In this document: one piece after another, positions 1 through 5,250 of the stretch
Position numbering within the stretch: the stretch's first letter is position 1
Layout of the letters: every line of letters starts with the position of its first letter
Assembly (NCBI GenBank): GCA_016285415.1
Contig: JAEEQU010000008.1
Location: forward strand, 1-19,375
Source: Alphaproteobacteria bacterium
Lineage (GTDB): Bacteria > Pseudomonadota > Alphaproteobacteria > Rs-D84
Length of the DNA: 19,375 bases
Reading direction: 5' to 3'
Made by a program: the position numbers and the translations under genes
Notes under the pieces: generated by a model
What the model was told of the DNA's origin: nothing
Seen by the model: only the letters and a program-made list of their open reading frames with translations
The model's database searches: none

Positions 1-314
1 GATAATCTTTGTTCATATTCATTTTCCTTCATACTCAACGAATATAATGAATTTCCCTTTGCACGCTGTTGCAACATATACCCACGTGAATACCCAATTT
101 CATTTGGCGGCAACACAACCCTATATTCCAAAGTTGGAATCAAAGGCACACCCAATATTTGCAATTCTTTGGCTATTCGCATTTCTTGCTGTAATTCTTC
201 TTCTTTGAAACTGCCGTACAGCAACACATATTCATCAAAAACGAAACATTTTTTATTACCGCCGGCTTTGACCTGCTCTCTTTTTTCGGAATTTATAAAC
301 TCATCTATTAGCAT
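1..314 (-). CDS. partial hypothetical protein, possible APH/protein-kinase-like N-lobe
   Basis: This leftward reading frame starts at an ATG (314-312) and stays open to the left window edge, so about 104 N-terminal residues are visible. A good Shine-Dalgarno (AAAAGAGG) lies just upstream of the ATG. The visible part is soluble, with no signal peptide or membrane segment. The order FVFDEYVLLYGSF, then an E-rich helix with IAKELQILGVPLIPTLEY, then a GYMLQQRAKG strand recalls the N-lobe and hinge of aminoglycoside-phosphotransferase/kinase-fold proteins. This is a resemblance from memory, not a search result, and the catalytic loop would lie outside the window. It diverges from the gene at 424, with about 110 bp between them. 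The reading frame itself is well supported; the function is tentative. Confidence 0.65.
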   Translation of the reverse strand, partial: MLIDEFINSEKREQVKAGGNKKCFVFDEYVLLYGSFKEEELQQEMRIAKELQILGVPLIPTLEYRVVLPPNEIGYSRGYMLQQRAKGNSLYSLSMKENEYEQRL

Positions 315-393
315 TTTGCGCCTCTTTTCTTGATATAGTATCACAAACCAAGCATTTGTCCCAGATAAATTTAGAAATCATAGATTATTATGA

Positions 394-399
394 TATAAT
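394..399 (+). promoter_or_regulatory. -10 box of the 424 gene
   Basis: A TATAAT hexamer is followed by a short leader and the ribosome binding site AAAGGA (413-418). The best -35 candidate with 17-nt spacing (TTAGAA, 371-376) is weak. Confidence 0.5.
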
Positions 400-423
400 T
401 ATCGGTATAAGAAAGGATATCGT

Positions 424-1146
424 ATGCAAATAATAATGAGACCTATGACGGCGGAAGAAGCCTGGGAACATATCTTGGCCAACCATTCTATGTATCATAA
501 AAGTCTTAAAAAATTCGGTTATACCTACAAGAATTTTATTCCGGATGCAGATATCATCAAGGAAATGTTCGAAAAAGAGACTTTGACACCGGCAGATATT
601 GAGAAATATAAAGATGCATTTATAAATAAAATTTATAATGTGGAAAAATTAAAGCACTTAGAGCCAGTATTTGATAGCGGAATCAAAGCAAAATTTGAAA
701 AAGCGGTAAATGACTATTTGGTGCCGCTATTACCATCGTGGAACGCCACTATGCCGAAAAGTTTGGAATTGCAGTGCGGTTATGGATATGGTTCGGGATA
801 TTGGCGGCCAGATGATGATCATGCAATTATGTTGTTTCGTGTATCAAGATATCCAGAAAATCCAGAATATATATTCAACATAATGTTTCATGAATTTGTG
901 CATATGTTGATAGAAACGCCGATTATAAGAAAATATCATGTACCCCAAAATTTAAAAGAACGCATAGTTGATATGATTTGTTATGAGTATATCAAGAAAC
1001 CTGTTCAACCGATGTTCGAGAAATCATTTGCCAATGCATATATAACCCCAGAAACAATAAAAACAGATTTACCTGGTGCTGTTGCAAAAATGATGACCGA
1101 TTATATGCTGTTGCAACAAAAACAAAATTCCGCGATTCAAAAATAG
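424..1146 (+). CDS. hypothetical HExxH (gluzincin-like) protein
   Basis: This 240-aa soluble protein has no signal peptide. It carries FHEFVHMLIE, in which H156, E157 and H160 form an HExxH zinc-metallopeptidase signature. Upstream is a beta-like segment with Y/G-rich text (CGYGYGSGYW) and a DDDHAIMLF strand. Downstream is an E-containing helix (LKERIVDMICYEYI) that could give the third zinc ligand, as in the E/D-helix of gluzincins. The size fits the small intracellular SprT/DUF-type proteases, but I cannot place it in a named family. The ATG at 424 has AAAGGA six bases upstream; the ATG at codon 5 is possible but less well spaced. A strong terminator follows directly. The substrate is unknown. 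Confidence 0.75.
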   Translation: MQIIMRPMTAEEAWEHILANHSMYHKSLKKFGYTYKNFIPDADIIKEMFEKETLTPADIEKYKDAFINKIYNVEKLKHLEPVFDSGIKAKFEKAVNDYLVPLLPSWNATMPKSLELQCGYGYGSGYWRPDDDHAIMLFRVSRYPENPEYIFNIMFHEFVHMLIETPIIRKYHVPQNLKERIVDMICYEYIKKPVQPMFEKSFANAYITPETIKTDLPGAVAKMMTDYMLLQQKQNSAIQK

Positions 1147-1152
1147 CGATAA

Positions 1153-1180
1153 AAAAATGCACCACTTTTGGTGCATTTTT
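1153..1180. terminator. bidirectional hairpin terminator, copy 1
   Basis: A perfect 12-bp stem (AAAAATGCACCA / TGGTGCATTTTT) closes a CTTT loop, with A and T tracts on opposite sides, so it can work in both directions. It ends the 424 gene and can also stop transcripts coming leftward from fic. It is identical to the terminator of tRNA-fMet at 8977-9004, and the identity continues into the tRNA 3' end. Confidence 0.85.
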
Positions 1181-1186
1181 ATTTAA

Positions 1187-1300
1187 TCTTGGTTGCGCAG
1201 TACGTGCAGTTCCCGAGCCGATTATTATATGGATTTAATAGCTATCGGTCATGAAATACAACTTTTTAAAGATAAATTAGGTTTACCGAATCTGTATTAA
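1187..1300 (+). pseudogene. orphan coding tail A (WLRSTCSSRA...)
   Basis: This open frame has no start codon and is closed by a stop just upstream of 1187. It reads WLRSTCSSRA through the 33-bp repeat, continues to IGHEIQLFKDKLGLPNLY, and stops at 1298-1300. A related tail is present at 3239-3337. After the repeat the two tails differ in DNA but share IG-x-EI and KDK, with several synonymous differences. I read it as the C-terminal remnant of a protein gene whose upstream part has been replaced by the terminator. The protein family is not recognised. Confidence 0.4.
1189..1221 (-). repeat. att-like site 1: tRNA-fMet 3'-tail core plus 33-bp repeat
   Basis: Read leftward this ends in ...CGCAACCA and is followed by the tRNA-fMet terminator. 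The stretch 1153-1197 is identical over 45 bp to 8977-9021, which is the terminator plus the last bases of tRNA-fMet. The 33 bp at 1189-1221 are also identical to 3241-3273. Beyond the CGCAACCA tail it does not match the tRNA, so it is a recombination-junction-like mosaic and not a tRNA gene. Confidence 0.7.
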
Positions 1301-1306
1301 ATAATT

Positions 1307-2404
1307 TTATGCAGATATTTCTTCAACAATATTATAAAGTTCTTTGAATTTGTATATAGAAGGACTGTGACCGCTTCCTTTTTCTTCAATTTCTATTATA
1401 TTTTTTTCTTCTAAACTCCTCAATAAAGAACGTGCGGTGCTTGAATTAATACCGGTTTTTTCTATAAAATCGGTCGTATTAAATTTTATTTGTTTAAAAA
1501 GAAAATTCAATACAGGTATACAAAATTGTGTTTTAAGTCCAGATATTTCTAGTTCAGTTTTTTTTCGTATTTCTTGCAAGTGTCTAACTACATTAATAAG
1601 CATACTTGTTTGTTGTTCTATAGCATCTACGAAAAAATTAATCCATGTTTGCCAATCATTATCTTTTGATATTTTTTCTAATGAAGATATATATTTGGTT
1701 CTGTTTATAGAAAAATAGTAACTAATATAAAAATAGTGGGTTGATAACACATTATATTTTTTTAATAAAATTGGTATAAGAATACGTCCAACCCTACCAT
1801 TTCCGTCTTCAAAAGGATGAATCAATTCAAAATAGGCATGAATTATAGCGACTTTTATTAATAAATTACCGGAAAAATCAGAATTTATGAATTTTATCAA
1901 GTTATTCATATATTCGTCTGTATGTAGATAAGATACTGGTGTATAAGTAATCTTTCCATCATATTTATTTCCAATATAATTTTGTTTTTCTTTATATTTC
2001 CCCTTTAATTTATCTCCACCTCGTGAATTGTTTAAAATAATAGCTTGAATATTTTTTATTAAACGATTAGTTATTTCAAAATTATTTTCTTCGGCTTCTT
2101 TTATACAATAACCTAAAGCATCTTTGTAGTTTTCTATCTCTGTTACATCTTTTTCTAAACGTTCAGATAAGTTTTTTCCCACCTTATAGTTCAAAATATC
2201 TGTTATTGTTGCTATTGTGCCTTCAAGTCTTGAAGACATCACTGATTCTTGATAAAATAGTATACTAGTAAGTATTTCTGGATAAGGTACTATTTCTATC
2301 ATTCCATCATACTTAGCAAGTTTAAGATTTGCCTCTTTTGTATCTATATTCATATTAATATCGGAAAGAATTTGAGGAAATTCTTTCAAAACAAAATTAT
2401 TCAT
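1307..2404 (-). CDS. Fic family protein (class II, AMPylase-type) with C-terminal winged helix
   Basis: Fic enzymes transfer AMP (sometimes another nucleotide) from a nucleotide substrate to a hydroxyl side chain of a target protein. The catalytic motif HPFEDGNGRVGR starts at H196. The inhibitory motif (S/T)xxxE(G/N) is present near the N-terminus as S57-S-R-L-E61-G, which places the protein in the class with a built-in inhibitory helix. The last roughly 60 residues form a probable winged helix-turn-helix (TTDFIEKTGINSSTARSLLRSL). The length of 365 aa is typical. I chose the ATG at 2404 because GAGG lies five bases upstream. An in-frame TTG at 2449 lies upstream of the -10 box and cannot be in the transcript of that promoter. 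The gene stands alone between two tRNA-tail repeats. A direct operator array upstream suggests autoregulation through its winged helix. The target is unknown. Confidence 0.93.
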   Translation of the reverse strand: MNNFVLKEFPQILSDINMNIDTKEANLKLAKYDGMIEIVPYPEILTSILFYQESVMSSRLEGTIATITDILNYKVGKNLSERLEKDVTEIENYKDALGYCIKEAEENNFEITNRLIKNIQAIILNNSRGGDKLKGKYKEKQNYIGNKYDGKITYTPVSYLHTDEYMNNLIKFINSDFSGNLLIKVAIIHAYFELIHPFEDGNGRVGRILIPILLKKYNVLSTHYFYISYYFSINRTKYISSLEKISKDNDWQTWINFFVDAIEQQTSMLINVVRHLQEIRKKTELEISGLKTQFCIPVLNFLFKQIKFNTTDFIEKTGINSSTARSLLRSLEEKNIIEIEEKGSGHSPSIYKFKELYNIVEEISA

Positions 2405-2437
2405 ATCAACCTCTAATACTGATAAATTATAGGTTGT

Positions 2438-2466
2438 ATTGTAATGCAAGCTAACAAGTTAGTCAA
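2438..2466 (-). promoter_or_regulatory. fic promoter, with operator in the spacer
   Basis: Leftward, the -35 TTGACT (2466-2461) and the -10 TACAAT (2443-2438) are 17 nt apart. The palindrome CTAACAAGTTAG (2451-2462) fills the spacer and overlaps the -35. A protein bound there would block RNA polymerase. Confidence 0.75.
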
Positions 2467-2522
2467 CATTAAAATGTAAGCTAAATAATTAGAGTTTGTT
2501 TCAATATAAGCTAGAAATTTTG
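2443..2522. repeat. three operator-like repeats with a 30-bp period
   Basis: The units begin at 2443, 2473 and 2503 and share AAT-R-YAAGCTA. The first two contain the palindromes CTAACAAGTTAG (2451-2462) and CTAAATAATTAG (2481-2492). The third is degenerate after CTAG. The exact 30-bp spacing puts the sites on roughly the same DNA face, as expected for cooperative binding of a regulator. Confidence 0.7.
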
Positions 2523-2646
2523 TGATTTTAAGTCCAAAAACAAGTTAATTTTGATAAAAATCCTTGTTTTCTGGTGTTTTTACACAGTTAAATAAGTTTT
2601 ATTTTAGATGTTTTTTGAGTTATTTTTATACATAATATAAATAATA

Positions 2647-2675
2647 TTGAAAAATTACCTATGTTGTAGTACAAT
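2647..2675 (+). promoter_or_regulatory. sigma-70-type promoter of the 2695 gene
   Basis: TTGAAA (2647-2652) and TACAAT (2670-2675) are 17 nt apart. The predicted transcription start near 2682 gives a very short leader that contains the ribosome binding site. This excludes an in-frame TTG at 2647 as the start codon. Confidence 0.7.
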
Positions 2676-2694
2676 ACCCCTTAAAGGGGATACG

Positions 2695-3075
2695 ATGAAA
2701 CAAACATGGATAAACAAAGTGTTATTTGGTAGTTGTTGGTCTATAATGCTCTGGTTTTTGTTGATAGGGATAGTTTTAGGATTTTTAGTTATGGGGTTTG
2801 TTGCAATAGGTCTTCTCCCAACAGAATTTTATAGTGTTAGTAATTTTATTGCTTCTATAACAGGTGCCTCTATGGCTGGTTTATTGTTATTTATGATTCC
2901 TCTTTCTATTGTGTGGAATAAAAATAAAGAAGTCAAAACAACGTTGATAAGCTTGGCGGTTGTAGCGAGTTTATTAAATGGTATTTTTAAGGGGTTTGCG
3001 ATATTATATATACTAATACTTATTGTGAGTATAGTGATAAGCTGTACCACTAAAAAAACAAACTCTAAAAAGTAA
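2695..3075 (+). CDS. small four-helix membrane protein, unknown function
   Basis: This 126-aa protein starts at the ATG at 2695, with AAGGGGA four bases upstream. Four hydrophobic helices are predicted by eye at about residues 14-41, 54-74, 82-98 and 101-117, so it is an inner-membrane protein. Both termini are Lys/Asn/Thr-rich, and the tail (TTKKTNSKK) is strongly basic and likely cytoplasmic. I see no enzyme motif. It stands in the same segment as fic, transcribed divergently, between two tRNA-tail repeats. It could be a cargo gene such as an immunity or small stress membrane protein, but nothing in the sequence decides this. Confidence 0.75.
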   Translation: MKQTWINKVLFGSCWSIMLWFLLIGIVLGFLVMGFVAIGLLPTEFYSVSNFIASITGASMAGLLLFMIPLSIVWNKNKEVKTTLISLAVVASLLNGIFKGFAILYILILIVSIVISCTTKKTNSKK

Positions 3076-3137
3076 CCATTGTATACGTGAATATATAAAA
3101 AGAGTTAGATTTGTAACGTTTCTAATAAAACTAGTTC

Positions 3138-3166
3138 AAAAGTGGTGATAAAACGCCACTTTTTTA
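3138..3166 (+). terminator. rho-independent terminator of the 2695 gene
   Basis: The stem AAAAGTGG / CCACTTTT has a ten-base loop and is followed by a T run (TTTTTTAATTTT). A second hairpin, ACTTTCG / CGAAAGT (3173-3193), follows without a T run. Confidence 0.75.
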
Positions 3167-3208
3167 ATTTTAACTTTCGAACTTTACGAAAGTATTAAGA
3201 AACAAATA

Positions 3209-3234
3209 AAAACTTGCCCCGATGGGCAAGTTTT
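3209..3234 (-). terminator. hairpin terminator, copy 2 (leftward)
   Basis: A perfect 11-bp stem AAAACTTGCCC / GGGCAAGTTTT closes a four-base loop. Read leftward it is followed by TTTTTATTT. It sits directly beyond the GNAT gene and att-like site 2, so it probably ends the GNAT transcript. Confidence 0.75.
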
Positions 3235-3240
3235 GAAACT

Positions 3241-3273
3241 TTGGTTGCGCAGTACGTGCAGTTCCCGAGCCGA
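3241..3273 (-). repeat. att-like site 2: exact copy of the 33-bp repeat
   Basis: This is identical to 1189-1221 over 33 bp and diverges on both sides. Read leftward it ends in CGCAACCA followed by a terminator (3234-3209), the same arrangement as at sites 1, 3 and 4 and at the intact tRNA gene. Confidence 0.75.
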
Positions 3274-3331
3274 ATTGTTGGAAATTGGGCAAGAGATTGA
3301 TAAGGTAAAAGATAAAATTAAACTGATTTTA

Positions 3332-3856
3332 TTATAATTTCTTTGACATATAGATAACAACTTCATCATCATTTTTTAAATCTGCGTATGGTTCTAAATT
3401 TTTACCTTGCCACCATAACCCCGAACCATCAGGAATAAAACCGCGTTTAACATACATTCTTTGTGCAGCACCATAATCTCGATGTAACCCAACACCCAAG
3501 CAAACAGTATCTGCATATTTTCGTGCTATATCTTCTGCTACTTGCATTAAAACATTACCTATACCATGTCTTCTATATTTTGCTAATATACCAAAATCTA
3601 TTAATTCTGGCCAACCTTTACCAGCAAACAAACCACTTTCCGTATTTGGATACACATTGAAATATCCGGCAACATTACCTTTGTATTCAGCAACCAAAGC
3701 GACACATTTGCCTTCAGCAACATGCTTTAAGCGTTGTGTATATTTTTCAACTTTTTGATGTGTCCATCCTTGTAAATGTTCTTCATGTGTAATTATTTCT
3801 GGGTCTGTTTCAATCATATCTCTGATAACTATATCGTTTACATTGTAATAAATCAT
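3332..3856 (-). CDS. GNAT family N-acetyltransferase
   Basis: GNAT enzymes move an acetyl group from acetyl-CoA to an amine. This 174-aa protein has the whole fold. It has a central beta strand VALVAEYKGNVAGYFNVYP, motif A DFGILAKYRRHGIGNVLMQVAEDIA with the pyrophosphate-binding RRHGIG loop, and motif B with AQRMYVKRGF. The ATG at 3856 is preceded by AAAGG. From memory the whole sequence closely resembles uncharacterised GNATs of gut Firmicutes, so lateral transfer is plausible, but I could not test this. No antitoxin-type partner gene is adjacent, which argues against a TacAT-type toxin pair. The substrate is unknown. Confidence 0.9.
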   Translation of the reverse strand: MIYYNVNDIVIRDMIETDPEIITHEEHLQGWTHQKVEKYTQRLKHVAEGKCVALVAEYKGNVAGYFNVYPNTESGLFAGKGWPELIDFGILAKYRRHGIGNVLMQVAEDIARKYADTVCLGVGLHRDYGAAQRMYVKRGFIPDGSGLWWQGKNLEPYADLKNDDEVVIYMSKKL

Positions 3857-3881
3857 TTTTAAACCTTTTGTTCACAGCGGT

Positions 3882-3887
3882 ATTATA
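3882..3887 (-). promoter_or_regulatory. -10 box of the GNAT gene
   Basis: A perfect TATAAT, read leftward, lies 26 bases before the start codon. No good -35 is visible at 16-18 nt. Confidence 0.5.
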
Positions 3888-3958
3888 CCATAAAAAGTTC
3901 AAAAGCAGTATAAAAATAGCAGTTTTCAAAAACACAACTTTTTAACTTTTTGGGGAGA

Positions 3959-4077
3959 TGGATTTCGCGAAAATTTCATTTTCGCGGCAACTGCGGATTT
4001 TTGCGTTTCACGCAAACCGGCGTGTTTCCACCCGCCTAATCCTTGTGGTGAACCACCTTCCTCGGCGATTCAATCCA
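3959..4077. other. hairpin-rich block, candidate structured RNA or intergenic repeat
   Basis: No gene is convincing between 3857 and 4320. This part is more GC-rich than its surroundings and packed with hairpins: CGCGAAAAT/ATTTTCGCG (3966-3986), TTTGCGT/ACGCAAA (4000-4016), GGC-GTG/CAC-GCC with a bulge (4019-4036), and GTGG/CCAC (4045-4056). Three of the loops are TTC or TTTC, which are GAA/GAAA on the other strand. The ends pair as TGGATT (3959-3964) with AATCCA (4072-4077), closing a multibranch structure. CGCC (4033-4036) can alternatively pair with GGCG (4064-4067). It could be a mobile palindromic repeat or an RNA. Confidence 0.45.
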
Positions 4078-4092
4078 CATAACTATTAAAAT

Positions 4093-4120
4093 AAAAAATA
4101 CACCGCGTGGTGTATTTTTT
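4093..4120. terminator. bidirectional hairpin terminator, copy 3
   Basis: A perfect 12-bp stem AAAAAATACACC / GGTGTATTTTTT closes the loop GCGT. It lies nine bases from the CCA end of the tRNA-fMet fragment at 4129, the same place as the real terminator beside the intact tRNA, but with a different sequence. Confidence 0.8.
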
Positions 4121-4128
4121 GTTTTAAC

Positions 4129-4169
4129 TGGTTGCGGGGGATGGATTTGAACCACCGACCTTCATGTTA
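4129..4169 (-). repeat. att-like site 3: 41-bp 3' fragment of tRNA-fMet
   Basis: The first 36 bases from the CCA end are identical to the tRNA-fMet gene at 9014-9049. After one mismatch, four more bases match, which takes the similarity into the anticodon loop; then it stops. Tyrosine integrases commonly cross over in the anticodon or T loop of tRNA genes and leave such a 3' fragment at the far end of the inserted element. It lacks the 5' half, so it cannot be a functional tRNA. Confidence 0.85.
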
Positions 4170-4306
4170 GAAAAACCGCCCTTTTTGAGACAATTTTAGA
4201 CCAAAAACATCAAGATGCCTAACACTTTGCTTGGCACTTTTATAAAATAACGTGAATTTTGGAAAAAGTAAACGATTATTTTGTTTTATACACATCACAT
4301 TTATGG

Positions 4307-4312
4307 CATAAT
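4307..4312 (+). promoter_or_regulatory. candidate -10 box of the exported-pair operon
   Basis: CATAAT ends eight bases before the ATG at 4321, so the transcript would have almost no leader. No Shine-Dalgarno is visible before this ATG. A leaderless mRNA is therefore possible. The -35 region is unclear. Confidence 0.35.
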
Positions 4313-4320
4313 TGTCGAAG

Positions 4321-5250
4321 ATGTTATGTAGGAGATTAAGTTTTTTATCCGTAATATATCTTGGTGCTTTGGTGCCGGTGTTTGCGCATGCCGATGAAGC
4401 CTCTCTGGTCGCCGCATTACAGAAAACATATTCTGCCTGTGTTGGGATTGATGATAGTTTATCCGATTTGAAAAAGATGGCGGGAATCAATACTGCGATA
4501 ACAGGTGTTGGAACTGGACTTGGTGCCGGTGCAACGATTGTTGGTATTGTAAAGGAATCCACCGACCAAACAATTGATGACTTGTTGCGCGAACTTGCCG
4601 AAATGGAAGACGATAAAGATATCCCGACCGAAGAACAAGTTGATAGTTGGTTAAAAGAATACCACGCAAACAAAAACACAAAACAGTCAGAATTCGATAA
4701 ATTGACACAAAAATCGAAAACACTTGGTAATTGGCGCACAGGTCTACTTGCAGGAAACACCGCGACAAATGTGGCAGGTGCGATTATTGCGGGCAAAAAT
4801 ACGACCGATGGTGATTTACAAAATCAAATTGATAATTGTAAAACTGCAATTAGTGAACTTCGTCGTGCGCGTGGTCGTGCAGGGATTGATGGCGTGGATG
4901 TTAGTGAGGCGAACAGTATTATTTCGGCATGCGAAGGTTTTGAAAACGTTGACATTTCCAAGATAAATACCCGTGCCAAAGGTGCCATGATTTCAAGTGC
5001 TGTTGGTGCCGCAACTGGACTTAGCGGGACAATAACCAGTGCGGTTGCAAATAGTGACAGTGTTCGTTCACAAAAAAACGCAGATGGCACACGCACGGAT
5101 AAAGAAAAAAATCTAAATACCGCATCAAATGTTTTGGCGGGTGCGTCAACGGTGGCATCTGGGGTTGCGACGGCATTTAATGCAACGCAAATATCGGCAA
5201 TTAAAAAAGTTGCCGAAGTTGCCACAAAATGCACGGAGGCATTAAAATGA
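4321..5250 (+). CDS. exported Ala/Gly-rich helical protein, first gene of a coupled pair
   Basis: This 309-aa protein has a classical Sec signal peptide (MLCRRLSFLSVIYLGALVPVF, cleavage likely after AHA, residue 24). The mature part contains four Gly/Ala-rich weakly hydrophobic segments, at about 54-77, 136-158, 219-243 and 266-287, arranged as two similar halves. They look like glycine-zipper helical hairpins able to insert in or pack on membranes. The mature protein has four cysteines (C40, C173, C204, C304), placed as if each half held a disulfide. I chose the ATG at 4321 because it begins the signal peptide; a TTG three codons upstream is also in frame. The stop overlaps the next start (ATGA), so the two proteins are probably made in fixed ratio. 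The family is not recognised. It could be a chaperone, scaffold or pore partner of the large protein. Confidence 0.8.
   Translation: MLCRRLSFLSVIYLGALVPVFAHADEASLVAALQKTYSACVGIDDSLSDLKKMAGINTAITGVGTGLGAGATIVGIVKESTDQTIDDLLRELAEMEDDKDIPTEEQVDSWLKEYHANKNTKQSEFDKLTQKSKTLGNWRTGLLAGNTATNVAGAIIAGKNTTDGDLQNQIDNCKTAISELRRARGRAGIDGVDVSEANSIISACEGFENVDISKINTRAKGAMISSAVGAATGLSGTITSAVANSDSVRSQKNADGTRTDKEKNLNTASNVLAGASTVASGVATAFNATQISAIKKVAEVATKCTEALK

Larger units (their letters stand above)
3152..3337 (+). pseudogene. orphan coding tail B (…WLRSTCSSRAELLEIGQEI…)
   Basis: A frame without a start codon is open from 3152 to a stop at 3335-3337. It passes through the terminator hairpin (KTCPDGQVL), the 33-bp repeat (WLRSTCSSRA), and then LLEIGQEIDKVKDKI. 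The last part matches tail A at the protein level (IG-x-EI, KDK), while codons differ at synonymous sites: ATC/ATT, GGT/GGG, GAA/GAG, ATA/ATT. It overlaps the 3' end of the GNAT gene by a few bases. It is probably a gene remnant; the part upstream of the repeat may be fortuitously open. Confidence 0.4.

Noticed and set aside
2405..2449. Longer Fic protein from the TTG at 2449
   Set aside because: The extra codons cover the -10 box of a clear promoter, and the ATG at 2404 has its own ribosome binding site.
2443..2522. CRISPR array
   Set aside because: Only three short units with a 30-bp period, no distinct spacers, and no cas genes; the position in a promoter fits an operator array.
3332..3856. 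GNAT as the toxin of a toxin-antitoxin pair
   Set aside because: No DUF1778/RHH-type antitoxin gene is next to it, and it has its own promoter and terminator.
4129..4169. tRNA gene at site 3
   Set aside because: Only the 3' part of tRNA-fMet is present; the D arm and 5' acceptor strand are missing, so it is a fragment.
4167..4796. Leftward 209-aa frame opposite the exported-protein gene
   Set aside because: It is antisense to the signal peptide and helices of a well-supported gene, its composition is Ser/Pro-rich as typical of shadow frames, and it has no ribosome binding site.
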